The notes below the pieces were generated by a model, which was not told the origin of the DNA, did no database searches, and saw nothing but the letters and a program-made list of their open reading frames with translations. From contig CP075370.1 of assembly GCA_019454225.1 (NCBI GenBank), positions 2,408,001 to 2,472,000 of the forward strand: a DNA stretch of 64,000 bases, written 5' to 3'. Shown here one piece after another: positions 31,019 through 45,485 of the stretch. The translations under genes were made by a program, and so were the position numbers. The stretch is from Paracoccaceae bacterium (GTDB taxonomy: Bacteria > Pseudomonadota > Alphaproteobacteria > Rhodobacterales > Rhodobacteraceae). The stretch's first letter is position 1. Each line of letters begins with the position of its first letter.

Positions 31019-33223
31019 ATGATCGAGACCCTGATCAACCCCGCCGACAGCCCCGAACGCCAGCGCGAAAAGCTGCTGCATATCGCGCAGGTGCTGATGC
31101 GGCGCGTCGAACAGGACACGGACGACGGCGGGATTGCCTATGCGCAGTTCCAGCGGGCCGCGATGCTGGAGGATCAGGTGCGCGAGCGCACGCGCGACCT
31201 GGAGCGTGCGCTGGACCTGCTGAACGACTCGAACGCCCGGCTCGCCGAGGCGAACCGCCAGATCGAGGCGGCGCGGCAGAACCTGGCCAATGCCATCGAG
31301 ACGATCCAGGAGGGCTTTGCGCTGTTCGACGCGCAGGACGTGCTGGTGCTGTGCAATTCGCGCTTCGGGATGCACATGCTGGACATCCGCGACGATCTGA
31401 AGCCGGGGCTGGCGTTTGACGACTATGTCGAGCGCGTCAGCCTGTCGCGCTATCTGGAACTGCCCGACAGCGAGCGGCCCGAGGACTGGGCGGTGCGGCG
31501 CAAGCGTCGCCATCAGGACAGGCATGTCATCTTCAACGTGCGGATGATCTGGGACCGCTGGGTTCAGGTGTCCGAGCACCGCACCGCCGATGGCGGAACC
31601 GTCATCCTGCAGACCGATGTGACCGACATCATCCGCATGGAGCGGCAGGAGCGCGGCAAGCTGCTGGACGATCAGGCGCGCGTGATCCGCGCGACGCTGG
31701 ACCACATCAACCAGGGTGTCTGCATCTTCGACCCCCAGGGGCGCCTTGTCGGATGGAACCAGCGGCTTGGCACGCTGCTGGCGATTCCCATCACGCGGCT
31801 GCGGCTGGGGGCCAGTTTCGAGGCGCTGCTGGCACGTTTCCACGAGGAAAGCCGGTTCGAGGGCGGCATGACACCCCGGTTGCTGACCGGGTGGGTCGAG
31901 GGACGCACCGGGCGGGAACCGCTGAGTTTCGCGGTGGCGCGCGGCGGCGCCATCCTGGACGTCTTTGCGCAAGAGATGCCGGACGGCGGCTTTGTGATGT
32001 CCTTCACCGATGTCACGGCCGAACGCACTGCCATCGAGGCGCTCTCGCGCGCCAACGAGACGCTGGAGGCCCGCGTGATGGAGCGCACGCTGGAGCTGGA
32101 GGACGCACTGGCCAATGCCGAACGCGCCAATGCCGCACGGTCGCGCTTTGTCGCGGCGGCCAGCCACGACCTGTTGCAGCCGTTGTCGGCCGCCAAGCTG
32201 TTCATCGCCTCGGCCGGGGGCGAGGGCACGGACCCGCGCACCACCGCGGCCCTGGAGAAGGCCCAGAACGCGCTCGACTCGGTCGAGGGTATCCTCGGGG
32301 CGCTGCTCGACATCTCGAAACTGGAAAGCGGCAAGGCGGCGGTCAGCGTGGGGCCGGTGCGGCTGGACGCGGTGCTGCGGCAGCTGTCGGAAGAGTTCGC
32401 ACCGCTGGCCGCGCGCAAGGGGTTGCGGCTGGCGGTGCGGCCATGCGGTGTGGTCGTGCAGTCGGACCCGGCCTATCTGCGCCGGATCCTGCAGAACCTG
32501 ATCGGCAACGCCATCCGCTATACCCCGTCGGGCCGGGTGCTGGTGGGCGCGCGGCGGGTGCGGACGGGTGTGCGGATCGAGGTGTGGGACACCGGACCGG
32601 GCATTCCCGAGGCCGAGCAGGACGACATTTTCAAGGAGTTCCACCGCCTGAACGCCCGCGCAAGTGCATCCGAGGGCATGGGGCTGGGGCTGGCCATCGT
32701 GGAGCGTGCCTGCGCGCTGCTGGGGCATCCGCTCGGCCTGACCTCGGAACCGGGACGGGGATCGTGCTTCATGATCCAGGTGCCGCTGGCCGAGGCCGCG
32801 GGGGCCCAGGCGGCATTGCGGACGCCTGCGCGGCCGGTGCCGCCGCCCCTGCCGAAATCGGATCGCATCGCCTTTCTGGTCGAGAATGACGCCGAGCTTC
32901 GCCGCGCGCTGACGCTGCTGCTGGAGAAATGGGGGCTGAGCGTCCTGGACGCGGCAAGTGGCGAGGAGGCGCTGGCGCTGATCGAGGAGATCGGCATCCT
33001 GCCCGATTTCTTCCTGGTCGATCACCAGTTGGGAGAGGGCATGACAGGGATCGAGTTCGTCGCGGTCCTGCGCGCGCGCCATGGTCCGGTGCCCGCGCGG
33101 CTGATCACTGCAAACCGGACGGCCGAGGTCAAGGCGCAGGCCGCGGCCGCGGGAATCGACATTCTCTACAAGCCGGTCGACGCGCGCGATCTGGGCGGTT
33201 TCCTGGCCTCGCTTGGCGACTGA
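31019..33223 (+). CDS. hybrid histidine kinase, NahK-like, with C-terminal receiver
   Basis: The 734-residue product begins with a coiled-coil region, has two PAS domains (about residues 85-205 and 220-335), a second coiled coil, a dimerisation/phosphoacceptor domain with the NahK-like motif SHDLLQPLSAAKLF (His383), an ATPase domain with GNAIRYTPSGRV, DTGPGIPE and GMGLGLAI, and a receiver near residues 620-734 whose phosphoacceptor is the Asp in FFLVDHQLGEG. NahK-type kinases pass phosphate to downstream transfer proteins and are controlled by NosP. It is the last gene of the three-gene set. Confidence 0.88.
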   Translation: MIETLINPADSPERQREKLLHIAQVLMRRVEQDTDDGGIAYAQFQRAAMLEDQVRERTRDLERALDLLNDSNARLAEANRQIEAARQNLANAIETIQEGFALFDAQDVLVLCNSRFGMHMLDIRDDLKPGLAFDDYVERVSLSRYLELPDSERPEDWAVRRKRRHQDRHVIFNVRMIWDRWVQVSEHRTADGGTVILQTDVTDIIRMERQERGKLLDDQARVIRATLDHINQGVCIFDPQGRLVGWNQRLGTLLAIPITRLRLGASFEALLARFHEESRFEGGMTPRLLTGWVEGRTGREPLSFAVARGGAILDVFAQEMPDGGFVMSFTDVTAERTAIEALSRANETLEARVMERTLELEDALANAERANAARSRFVAAASHDLLQPLSAAKLFIASAGGEGTDPRTTAALEKAQNALDSVEGILGALLDISKLESGKAAVSVGPVRLDAVLRQLSEEFAPLAARKGLRLAVRPCGVVVQSDPAYLRRILQNLIGNAIRYTPSGRVLVGARRVRTGVRIEVWDTGPGIPEAEQDDIFKEFHRLNARASASEGMGLGLAIVERACALLGHPLGLTSEPGRGSCFMIQVPLAEAAGAQAALRTPARPVPPPLPKSDRIAFLVENDAELRRALTLLLEKWGLSVLDAASGEEALALIEEIGILPDFFLVDHQLGEGMTGIEFVAVLRARHGPVPARLITANRTAEVKAQAAAAGIDILYKPVDARDLGGFLASLGD

Positions 33224-33264
33224 ACGGGGGAAAAGGCTGGACCGGAACAGGCTTTACGATCAAG

Positions 33265-33281
33265 GTCGCATAGCATGCGAC
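33265..33281. promoter_or_regulatory. inverted repeat upstream of the coxG-like gene
   Basis: A perfect 7-base-arm inverted repeat (GTCGCAT, AGC, ATGCGAC) lies 42 bases after the kinase stop and 47 bases before the CoxG-like start. It could end the kinase transcript or be a regulator site for the molybdenum-hydroxylase operon. No T-tract follows. Confidence 0.35.
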
Positions 33282-33327
33282 AGGGGCCTTTCGTATGGTC
33301 CCGGACAGACCGGAGGGGGACCACACC

Positions 33328-33852
33328 ATGCAGCTTTCCGATGCGCGTGACATCAAGGCCGATCCGGCGACGGTCTGGGCCGCGATCCTTGATCCCGAAG
33401 TGCTGAAGGTCTGCGTGCCGGGCTGCCAGAGCCTGACGGGTTCGGTCGGCGATGGCTACGAGGCCGTGGTCAAGCAGAAGGTCGGGCCGGTCAGCGCCAC
33501 GTTTACCGGGGTTGTCAGGATCTCGGACATCGTCGAGGGCCAGTCGCTGCGCATCTCGGGCGAGGGAAAGGGCGGACCTGCGGGTTTTGCCAAGGGCGGC
33601 GCCAACGTCACCTTTGCCGCCATCGAGGGCGGTACGCGCCTGACCTATGATGTCGAGGCGAATGTCGGGGGCAAGCTGGCGCAACTCGGCAGCCGCATCA
33701 TCGACGGCTTTGCCAAGAAGCTGGCCGACGAGTTCTTCTCGCGTTTCCAGGACGCGGTCGAGGGCCCTGCCGAACCGGAGGCGGTTGCCGCCGAGAGCGA
33801 TACGGCAGGACCGGAAAAGAAAAAGGGCTGGTTCCGCCGCCTGATCGGCTGA
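33328..33852 (+). CDS. CoxG-like SRPBCC protein
   Basis: The 174-residue product is of the CoxG/SRPBCC type: [19 protein letters not shown] near the N-terminus and the repeated glycine-rich beta segments of a hydrophobic-pocket fold, followed by a charged, probably flexible C-terminus ending [11 protein letters not shown], which could attach to membrane. CoxG proteins help attach CO dehydrogenase to the membrane or bind its quinone. It is the first gene of a set with three molybdenum-hydroxylase subunits, so it is likely their partner. Confidence 0.8.
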   Translation: MQLSDARDIKADPATVWAAILDPEVLKVCVPGCQSLTGSVGDGYEAVVKQKVGPVSATFTGVVRISDIVEGQSLRISGEGKGGPAGFAKGGANVTFAAIEGGTRLTYDVEANVGGKLAQLGSRIIDGFAKKLADEFFSRFQDAVEGPAEPEAVAAESDTAGPEKKKGWFRRLIG

Positions 33853-33889
33853 ACCCTCGCCTCACCCAGGTATCCCAAGGGAGGAAGCA

Positions 33890-34375
<486 letters not shown>

Positions 34376-34452
34376 CGGGCGGCTGGTGCGTGGCTGCACG
34401 CGCCTGAGGCCCATGGGGCGGGGTGCCCATCGGCACAGCCCCGGCAGGACAG

Positions 34453-34478
34453 GGTGCCGCGCCATTCTGCGCGGCGCC
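34453..34478. promoter_or_regulatory. hairpin between the small and large subunit genes
   Basis: An inverted repeat with seven perfect base pairs (GCCGCGC/GCGCGGC), extendable to ten with one G-U pair, around a CATTCT loop lies 24 bases before the large-subunit ATG. It could be a processing or stability element that adjusts subunit ratio. Its function is inferred. Confidence 0.35.
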
Positions 34479-34501
34479 ATCGAGAACCCAGGGAGAGAGA
34501 C

Positions 34502-36874
34502 ATGCCCAAAGACGGTGGCATCGGCGCCAGCAGCAAGCGGCGCGAGGACGTGCGGTTCCTGACCGGGAAGGGCCGCTATACCGACGACATCAACATTCGT
34601 GGCCAGCTTCATGCGCATTTCGTGCGGTCCGAGGTGGCGCACGGTCGTATTCTGGGCATCGACACGGCTGCGGCCGCCGCGATGCCCGGCGTGCACCGCG
34701 TCTTCACGGCTGCCGACTTCGCCGGGGTGGGCGGGCTGCCCTGCGGCTGGCAGGTGACCGACCGCCACGGCAAGCCGATGCAGGAACCGAAGCACCCGGT
34801 GCTGGCCGACGGCAAGGTGCGCCATGTCGGCGACCCCATTGCCATGATCGTGGCCGACACGCTGGAACGGGCGCGCGACGCCGCCGAGGCGCTGACCGTC
34901 GACATCGAGGAACTGCCGCCGGTTCTGGACATGAAGGCCGCACTGGCCGAGGGCGCCACCAAGGTGCATGACGAGCTGACGTCGAACCTTTGCTACGACT
35001 GGGGCTTTGTCGAGGACAACAAGGCGGCCGTGAACGAGGCCTTCGACAAGGCCGCGCATCACATCACGCTGGAGCTGGTGAACAACCGGCTGGTGGCCAA
35101 CCCGATGGAACCCCGTGTCGCCGTGGGCGACTACGAGGATCACTCGGGGATGCACACGCTCTACACCACCAGCCAGAACCCGCATGTGATCCGCCTGCTG
35201 ATGGGCGCCTTCGTGCTGGGCATCCCCGAATCCAAGCTTCGTGTGGTGGCGCCGGATGTGGGCGGCGGGTTCGGATCGAAGATCTACCACTATGCCGAAG
35301 AGGCCGCGGTGACCTTTGCGGCCAAACAGCTGAAATGCCCGGTCAAGTGGACCGCATCGCGCAGCGAGGCGTTCATTTCCGATGCCCAGGGCCGTGACCA
35401 TGTCACGAAGATGGAACTGGCGCTGGACGCCGATCACAACTTCACCGCGATCCGCACCGAAACCTACGCCAACATGGGCGCCTACCTTTCGACATTCGCG
35501 CCTTCGATCCCGACGTGGCTGCACGGCACGCTGATGGCGGGCAACTACAAGACGCCGCTGATCTATGTGAACGTGAAGGCGGTGTTCACCAACACCGTGC
35601 CGGTCGATGCCTATCGCGGTGCGGGGCGGCCCGAGGCGACGTTCCAGCTGGAACGGATCGTCGACAAGGCGGCGCGCGAGCTGGGCGTCGATCCGGTGGA
35701 ATTGCGGCGCAAGAACTTCATCACGCCCGACCAGTTTCCCTATCAGACGCCGGTCGCCGTGGTCTATGACACCGGCAACTACCAGGCGACGATGGACAAG
35801 CTGCTGGACATCTCGGACCATGCCGGGTTCGCGGCGCGGGCGGCGGAAAGCAAGGCACGCGGCAAGCTGCGCGGCTTCGGGATTGCCCATTACATCGAGG
35901 CTTGCGGCATCGCGCCGTCGAACCTCGTGGGGCAGTTGGGCGCACGGGCGGGGTTGTATGAGTCCGCCACGGTGCGGGTGAATGCCACCGGCTCGATCAG
36001 CGTCTTCACCGGCTCGCATTCGCACGGGCAGGGCCATGAGACGACCTTTGCCCAGGTTGTTGCCGAGATGATCGGGATCGACGCAAGCCAGGTCGAGATC
36101 GTGCATGGCGACACCTCGAACACGCCGATGGGCATGGGCACCTACGGCTCTCGCTCGCTTGCGGTCGGCGGTTCGGCACTGGTCAAGGCGACGAACAAGA
36201 TCATCAACAAGGCCAAAAAGATCGCAGCCCACCTTCTCGAGGCGTCCGAGGGCGACATCGAGCTCAAGGACGGCAAGTTCAGCGTGGCCGGCACCGACAA
36301 GTCGGTCGACTGGGTCGGCGTCACCCTCGCCGCCTATGTGCCGCACAACTATCCGCTGGAATCGATGGAACCGGGGCTGGAGGAAACGGCCTTCTACGAT
36401 CCGTCGAACTTCACCTATCCGGCCGGTGCCTATGGCTGCGAGGTCGAGGTGGACCCCGAGACCGGCAGGGTCGAGATCCTCGCGTTCAGCGCGGCCGACG
36501 ATTTCGGCAACGTGGTGAACCCGATGATCGTGTCGGGGCAGGTGCATGGCGGGCTGGCGCAGGGGATCGGCCAGGCACTGCTGGAGAACTGCGCCTATGA
36601 CGAGAACGGGCAGCTTCTGTCAGGGTCGTTCATGGATTATGCCATGCCACGCGCCGACGACCTGCCGTTCTACAATGTCGACCATTCCTGCGTGACGCCC
36701 TGCACCCACAACCCCCTGGGGGTGAAGGGCTGTGGCGAGGCAGGGGCCATCGGGTCGCCCCCGGCGGTGGTCAACGCGGTGATCGATGCGCTTCACCGGG
36801 CAGGCCATACCCACATCACCCATATCGACATGCCCCTGACGCCGGCGCGCGTCTGGGCCGCGATGAACGCCTGA
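34502..36874 (+). CDS. molybdenum hydroxylase large subunit, form II CoxL-like
   Basis: The 790-residue product is the molybdopterin-cytosine-dinucleotide catalytic subunit of the xanthine oxidase/CO dehydrogenase family. It begins with the typical [20 protein letters not shown], has the Q-loop region [17 protein letters not shown], and the active-site segment reads [13 protein letters not shown]. True (form I) CO dehydrogenases have AYRCSFR with a copper-ligating Cys; this AYRGAGR is form II, whose substrates are largely unknown. [18 protein letters not shown] motif near the C-terminus holds the catalytic Glu. The ATG at 34502 has a GGGAGAGA site. Confidence 0.92.
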   Translation: MPKDGGIGASSKRREDVRFLTGKGRYTDDINIRGQLHAHFVRSEVAHGRILGIDTAAAAAMPGVHRVFTAADFAGVGGLPCGWQVTDRHGKPMQEPKHPVLADGKVRHVGDPIAMIVADTLERARDAAEALTVDIEELPPVLDMKAALAEGATKVHDELTSNLCYDWGFVEDNKAAVNEAFDKAAHHITLELVNNRLVANPMEPRVAVGDYEDHSGMHTLYTTSQNPHVIRLLMGAFVLGIPESKLRVVAPDVGGGFGSKIYHYAEEAAVTFAAKQLKCPVKWTASRSEAFISDAQGRDHVTKMELALDADHNFTAIRTETYANMGAYLSTFAPSIPTWLHGTLMAGNYKTPLIYVNVKAVFTNTVPVDAYRGAGRPEATFQLERIVDKAARELGVDPVELRRKNFITPDQFPYQTPVAVVYDTGNYQATMDKLLDISDHAGFAARAAESKARGKLRGFGIAHYIEACGIAPSNLVGQLGARAGLYESATVRVNATGSISVFTGSHSHGQGHETTFAQVVAEMIGIDASQVEIVHGDTSNTPMGMGTYGSRSLAVGGSALVKATNKIINKAKKIAAHLLEASEGDIELKDGKFSVAGTDKSVDWVGVTLAAYVPHNYPLESMEPGLEETAFYDPSNFTYPAGAYGCEVEVDPETGRVEILAFSAADDFGNVVNPMIVSGQVHGGLAQGIGQALLENCAYDENGQLLSGSFMDYAMPRADDLPFYNVDHSCVTPCTHNPLGVKGCGEAGAIGSPPAVVNAVIDALHRAGHTHITHIDMPLTPARVWAAMNA

Positions 36875-36884
36875 GGAGGTTGCG

Positions 36885-37676
36885 ATGCACAATTTCGAGT
36901 TCGTGAAGCCCGCGACCCTGGCCGAGGCGGTCAACGCGCTTTCGGCCGAGGGGGCACAGGCGCTTTCGGGCGGGCAAACGCTCACGCCGACCATGAAGCA
37001 GCGCCTGGCGGCTCCGGCGGTGCTGGTCTCGCTGACGGGGATTGCCGAGATGAAGGGCGTCTGCATGGGCGACCATGGCCTTTCCATCGGCGCGGCCACC
37101 ACCCATGCCGATGTCGCGCGGGACGCGGCGGCGCATTACCCGGCCCTGGCGGCGCTGGCCGGCCAGATCGGTGATCCGATGGTGCGCAACCGTGGCACCA
37201 TCGGCGGCAGCCTGGCCAACAATGACCCGTCGGCCTGCTACCCGGCGGGCGCGCTGGCGTCCGGCGCGACAATCGTGACGAACCGCCGCCACATCGCGGC
37301 CGACGACTATTTCCAGGGCATGTTCGCCACGGCCCTGGACGAGGGAGAGATCATCACCGAAGTTGCCTTTCCCGTTCCGCAGAAGGCCGCCTATGCCAAG
37401 TTCGTGCAACCGGCCAGCCGCTTTGCGCTGACAGCGGCGTTCGTGGCGAAGTATCCGGATGGTGTGCGGGTTGCGATCACCGGGGCTTCGAACAACGGGG
37501 TCTTCCGTTGGGCCGAGGCCGAGGCGGCCCTGTCGGCAAGCTTCACGGCGGCGGCCATCGAGGCGCTTTCCCCGCCGGCCGCCGATGACATGATCGCCGA
37601 CCTGCACGGAACACCGGAGTATCGCGCGCATCTGGTCAAGGTGATGACCAAGCGCGCGGTGGCGGCCGCGCATTGA
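36885..37676 (+). CDS. molybdenum hydroxylase FAD subunit (CoxM-like)
   Basis: The 263-residue product is the FAD-binding subunit of the same enzyme. Both FAD-contact loops are visible: ALSGGQTLTPTMKQRL (residues about 24-39) and the ATTHADV ... IGDPMVRNRGTIGGSLANNDPSA block near the middle. It starts ten bases after the large subunit with a GAGGA site. Gene order here is G-S-L-M; the accessory coxDEF genes do not follow, since the next gene converges. Confidence 0.93.
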   Translation: MHNFEFVKPATLAEAVNALSAEGAQALSGGQTLTPTMKQRLAAPAVLVSLTGIAEMKGVCMGDHGLSIGAATTHADVARDAAAHYPALAALAGQIGDPMVRNRGTIGGSLANNDPSACYPAGALASGATIVTNRRHIAADDYFQGMFATALDEGEIITEVAFPVPQKAAYAKFVQPASRFALTAAFVAKYPDGVRVAITGASNNGVFRWAEAEAALSASFTAAAIEALSPPAADDMIADLHGTPEYRAHLVKVMTKRAVAAAH

Positions 37677-37682
37677 TCCTGA

Positions 37683-37714
37683 GTTGGCGCCAGCCGTTAC
37701 GGGCCGGCGCCAAC
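37683..37714. terminator. hairpin between the CoxM-like gene and mnmA
   Basis: A 9-base-arm inverted repeat (GTTGGCGCC/GGCGCCAAC) with a 14-base centre starts six bases after the FAD-subunit stop. The neighbouring genes converge, so it may end transcription of the molybdenum-hydroxylase operon and of mnmA. It lacks a strong T-tract. Confidence 0.5.
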
Positions 37715-37754
37715 CATGCCTGCGCTCAGGGAGTGGAACATGGCGGGGGCCGCG

Positions 37755-38891
37755 TCAGCGGCCGCGCCAGATCCAGCCACCGCCCAGCACCCGCGTGCTG
37801 TCGGGTGCATAGAAGACGCAGGCCTGCCCGGGGCTGACCCCTTCTTCGGCTGACAGAAGCTCCACCTCGGCCTCGCCATTCGGCAACCCCCGCAGGATCG
37901 CCGGCCGGGGCTCGCGGGTGGACCGGACCCGCGCCAGCACATCATGCGCCGATCCGTCCGACAGCGCTTCGTCACCCAGCCAGTTCACCTCGCGCAGCGG
38001 CACGCGGCGGGTGGCCAGTGCCGCCTTGGGTCCGACCACGACCTGCCGCGTCGCGGGGTCGAGACGCAGGACGAACAGCGGCTCGCCCAATCCCCCGATG
38101 CCGAGCCCCTTGCGCTGCCCGACGGTGTAGTGGATCACGCCCCGGTGACGGCCCAGAACATGGCCTTCGGTGTCCACGATCTCGCCGGGATCGGCCGCGC
38201 CGGGGCGCAGCTTCTCGATTACCGCGGCGTAGTTGCCATTCGGCACAAAGCAGATGTCCTGGCTGTCGGGCTTGTCCGCCACGGGCAGGCCATAGCGCGC
38301 CGCAAGGGCACGGGTCTCGGCCTTTGATGTGAGGTGGCCAAGGGGAAAACGCAGGTAGTCGAGTTGCGCGCGCGTCGTCGAGAACAGGAAATAGCTCTGA
38401 TCCCGCGCCGGGTCGGCGGCACGATGCAGTTCCGGTCCGCCCGGGCCCATCCGGCGCCGGATATAGTGGCCCGTCGCCATGCAGTCGGCATCAAGATCCT
38501 TCGCGGTTTCCAGAAGGTCCTTGAACTTCACCCGTTCGTTGCACCGGATGCAGGGAACCGGCGTCGCCCCCGCCAGGTAGGCGTCGGCAAACTCGTCGAT
38601 CACCGCCTCGCGGAACGTGTTCTCGTAGTCCAGCACGTAATGCGGAAAGCCCATCGTCTCGGCGACGCGCCGCGCGTCATGAATGTCGCGCCCGGCGCAG
38701 CAGGCGCCCTTTTTTGCCAACGCGGCACCGTGATCGTAAAGCTGCAGCGTGACGCCGACCACGTCATAGCCTTCGTCCTTCAGCATCGCCGCCACGACCG
38801 ACGAATCGACACCGCCCGACATCGCCACCACGACACGGGTATCCTGGGGTGCCTTTGGCAGGCCGAGCGTGTTGAGGGGCAGGTCGCGCAT
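37755..38891 (-). CDS. mnmA: tRNA-specific 2-thiouridylase MnmA
   Basis: The 378-residue product thiolates U34 of several tRNAs. The ATP-pyrophosphatase loop [15 protein letters not shown] is near the N-terminus, and the catalytic cysteines lie in [13 protein letters not shown] and [13 protein letters not shown]. The middle QSYFLF and the C-terminal barrel segments are typical. The start at 38891 is chosen because the protein then begins [10 protein letters not shown], as relatives do; the frame is open 90 codons further upstream but that part lies under the divergent sciP gene and is not family-like. Confidence 0.95.
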   Translation of the reverse strand: MRDLPLNTLGLPKAPQDTRVVVAMSGGVDSSVVAAMLKDEGYDVVGVTLQLYDHGAALAKKGACCAGRDIHDARRVAETMGFPHYVLDYENTFREAVIDEFADAYLAGATPVPCIRCNERVKFKDLLETAKDLDADCMATGHYIRRRMGPGGPELHRAADPARDQSYFLFSTTRAQLDYLRFPLGHLTSKAETRALAARYGLPVADKPDSQDICFVPNGNYAAVIEKLRPGAADPGEIVDTEGHVLGRHRGVIHYTVGQRKGLGIGGLGEPLFVLRLDPATRQVVVGPKAALATRRVPLREVNWLGDEALSDGSAHDVLARVRSTREPRPAILRGLPNGEAEVELLSAEEGVSPGQACVFYAPDSTRVLGGGWIWRGR

Positions 38892-39009
38892 GGGTTTCTC
38901 CGGGGAAGCCCTGCAATACAGGAAAATGCAATCTACGCGCAACCGGGTGGCTTCACCCTTGCTTAAGCCAGTTGCGCAACGATGCCCCGGGATGGACGAG
39001 GGTCGTGTG

Positions 39010-39288
39010 ATGTATCTCAAACGTGTGGACGGGCCACGGCAGGTCACGCTGCCGGATGGCAGCGTTCTGAACCGGGCCGATCTGCCCGCGCCCGATACGC
39101 GGCGCTGGGTGGCCAGCCGCAAGGCGATGGTGGTCCGGGCTGTCGTATTTGGCCTGATCACCGAATCCGAGGCGCTGGATCGCTATGGACTTTCGGCCGA
39201 GGAGTTCGCGCTCTGGCGCCGTGCGGTCGAGGCGCATGGCGAGAAGGCGCTGAAAGTCACGGCGATACAGAAGTATAGACAACTTTAA
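39010..39288 (+). CDS. sciP: SciP-type regulator (DUF1153), CtrA inhibitor
   Basis: The 92-residue product matches the DUF1153 family, of which Caulobacter SciP is the characterised member: it binds CtrA-activated promoters and blocks transcription at one stage of the cell cycle. Core motifs are [56 protein letters not shown] and the ending TAIQKYRQL. The start at 39010 follows GAGGG and gives the usual MYLKRVDGP opening; an ATG at 38992 has no ribosome-binding site. ctrA follows after 94 bases, and a large palindrome begins at the stop codon. Confidence 0.85.
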   Translation: MYLKRVDGPRQVTLPDGSVLNRADLPAPDTRRWVASRKAMVVRAVVFGLITESEALDRYGLSAEEFALWRRAVEAHGEKALKVTAIQKYRQL

Positions 39289-39300
39289 GTTGTTTATACT
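39272..39300. promoter_or_regulatory. 14-base-arm palindrome spanning the sciP stop codon, upstream of ctrA
   Basis: The arms at 39272-39285 and 39287-39300 are complementary around a single central T, with one mismatch (39278/39294); the inner seven pairs are ACAACTT/AAGTTGT. The sciP stop TAA lies in its centre. It is AT-rich with no T-tract after it, so it is more likely a protein-binding site or promoter element for ctrA than a terminator. The right arm ends in TATACT, a possible -10 box. Confidence 0.5.
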
Positions 39301-39315
39301 GCAATCTCTGACAGA

Positions 39316-39330
39316 GTAACCCTGCGTTAA
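39316..39330 (+). promoter_or_regulatory. putative CtrA box upstream of ctrA
   Basis: GTAA-N7-TTAAC at 39316-39331 matches the CtrA consensus TTAA-N7-TTAA except for the first base. A further TTAA half-site lies at 39350. The site is 53-67 bases upstream of the ctrA ATG, consistent with autoregulation known from other alphaproteobacteria. Binding is inferred. Confidence 0.45.
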
Positions 39331-39382
39331 CCATTGCACACCAGTGTCGTTAACGAAGCGGCTGCCACGCGGAGAGTGCACG

Positions 39383-40093
39383 ATGCGGATCCTTCTGGTT
39401 GAGGATGACCCGACCACATCACGCAGCATCGAACTGATGCTGACCCACGCCAACCTGAACGTCTATTGCACCGATCTGGGCGAGGACGGCATCGACCTGG
39501 CGAAACTCTATGACTATGACCTGATCCTGCTGGACCTGAACCTGCCCGACATGTCCGGGCATGACGTGCTGCGCCAGTTGCGCATGGCCCGGATCGAGAC
39601 GCCGATCCTGATCCTGTCGGGGTCGGACGACACCGACAGCAAGCTAAAGGGTTTCGGCTTCGGCGCGGACGACTACATGACCAAGCCGTTCCATCGCGAG
39701 GAACTGGTGGCACGCATCCACGCCATCATCCGCCGGTCCAAGGGCCATGCGCAGTCGGTCATCCGGACCGGCAAGATCGCGGTCAATCTCGACGCCAAGA
39801 CGGTCGATGCAGAGGGAAAGGCGGTTCACCTGACCGGCAAGGAATACCAGATGCTCGAACTGCTCAGCCTGCGGAAGGGCACCACGCTGACCAAGGAGAT
39901 GTTCCTGAACCATCTTTATGGCGGAATGGACGAGCCCGAGCTGAAGATCATCGATGTCTTCATCTGCAAACTTCGGAAGAAGCTTGCCGAGGCGACCGGG
40001 GGGCAGAACTACATCGAGACCGTCTGGGGGCGCGGCTATGTGCTGCGCGATCCGGGTCCGGGGGTGTCGGCGCGCCTCGCGCTCGGGGCATGA
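39383..40093 (+). CDS. ctrA: cell cycle response regulator CtrA
   Basis: The 236-residue product is the OmpR-family master regulator CtrA. The receiver opens [20 protein letters not shown], the phosphoacceptor is Asp51 ([14 protein letters not shown]) and the conserved Lys lies in [12 protein letters not shown]. The winged-helix domain includes [22 protein letters not shown] and the recognition region [17 protein letters not shown]. In Rhodobacter relatives CtrA controls motility and gene-transfer-agent genes rather than viability. It sits directly after sciP and before ligA, and has a CtrA-like box in its own promoter region. Confidence 0.96.
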   Translation: MRILLVEDDPTTSRSIELMLTHANLNVYCTDLGEDGIDLAKLYDYDLILLDLNLPDMSGHDVLRQLRMARIETPILILSGSDDTDSKLKGFGFGADDYMTKPFHREELVARIHAIIRRSKGHAQSVIRTGKIAVNLDAKTVDAEGKAVHLTGKEYQMLELLSLRKGTTLTKEMFLNHLYGGMDEPELKIIDVFICKLRKKLAEATGGQNYIETVWGRGYVLRDPGPGVSARLALGA

Positions 40094-44487
<4,394 letters not shown>

Positions 44488-44489
44488 GC

Positions 44490-45122
44490 TCATTCGCGGA
44501 AGAACCGGCTGTCCTTCAACTGGTCCCAGGCCCAGACGACCTCTTGCAGGCGATCCTCGTCGCTGCGGTCGCCGCCGTTCATGTCAGGATGAAGATCCTT
44601 CACCAGGCTTTTGTATTGCTTTCTGATTTCTGTTCTCGTCCAGGTATCCCTGGCATCCAGTATCTCCAGCGCCTTGCGTTCGGTCGGCGGCAGCTTGCGG
44701 GTTGCGCTGGACGTCGGGCCGGGGTTCTTGGTGGCTTTCTCGCCCAGGATGCCGACCGGGTCGTCCACGCCCAGCCGCGACCAGACGCGACCTTCGTCAG
44801 GGCGCTTGCCGAAGGGTTGCGTCGCGCGGCCCCAGACACGGTCGGTGTTCAGGAAGGCCTGGAATTCCTCGTCGGTGGTCCCCTGGAAGAAGTTCCACTT
44901 CAGATTGTACTCGCGCACATGATCCTTGCAGAACCAGAAGTATTCATCCAGCCGTTCGGGGGACTTGGGTGCGCGGAACTGACCGGGTTCCCGGCATCCG
45001 GCAAAGTCGCAGGGCCGGTCGGCACCCTCGACCGCACCGGTCAGGCCGCGTCGTCCGGTCTTGCGCCGCTTCTTGTCGGCAGAGACGCGCATGTCGAATT
45101 CGAAGGGCGGGCGGTCAGCCAT
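44490..45122 (-). CDS. J-domain (DnaJ-like) protein
   Basis: The 210-residue product has its J-domain at the C-terminus (about residues 145-210): EILDARDTWTRTEIRKQYKSLVKDLHPD with the HPD triad, then NGGDRSDEDRLQEVVWAWDQLK. J-domains stimulate DnaK ATPase. The N-terminal part is a specific domain with CDFAGCREPGQFRAPKSP and a WFCKDHVREYN segment holding three Cys, possibly a metal site. The start at 45122 gives MADRPPFEFDMRV, the common opening of these alphaproteobacterial proteins. It is divergent from bolA and ends two bases from recG. Confidence 0.85.
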   Translation of the reverse strand: MADRPPFEFDMRVSADKKRRKTGRRGLTGAVEGADRPCDFAGCREPGQFRAPKSPERLDEYFWFCKDHVREYNLKWNFFQGTTDEEFQAFLNTDRVWGRATQPFGKRPDEGRVWSRLGVDDPVGILGEKATKNPGPTSSATRKLPPTERKALEILDARDTWTRTEIRKQYKSLVKDLHPDMNGGDRSDEDRLQEVVWAWDQLKDSRFFRE

Positions 45123-45217
45123 CAGGGATCCTTTCCGATGGGGCCGGGAGGGGCCTTTTCGACTCGGAGGGCAGAGTTTAGGGGAATGTGTGGCGGATTG
45201 AAGGGGGCAGGGGCCAA

Positions 45218-45469
45218 ATGGCGATGGAACAGTTGCTGCGCGACCGCCTGACACAGGCTTTTGCACCCGACGTGATCGAGGTCGTGAACGACAGCCATCG
45301 CCACGCGGGGCATGCGGGCGACGACGGGTCGGGCGAAAGCCACTTTCGCGTGAAACTGCGTGCGGCGGCCCTTGCACCGCTGTCGCGGGTCGAGCGCCAC
45401 CGGGCGGTGCATCGTGCCCTGGGTGACCTGACAACGCGCATCCATGCGCTTGCACTCGATCTGGGATAG
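45218..45469 (+). CDS. bolA: BolA family protein
   Basis: The 83-residue product is a BolA-type protein (class with VVNDSHRHAGH), which binds monothiol glutaredoxins through an iron-sulfur cluster. ESHFRVKLRAAALAPLSRVERHRAVH is the family core with the invariant His. The ATG at 45218 is preceded by AAGGGGGCAGGGG. It is divergent from the J-domain gene, with about 95 bases between. Confidence 0.88.
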   Translation: MAMEQLLRDRLTQAFAPDVIEVVNDSHRHAGHAGDDGSGESHFRVKLRAAALAPLSRVERHRAVHRALGDLTTRIHALALDLG

Positions 45470-45485
45470 GCGCCGCTGCGGGTCG

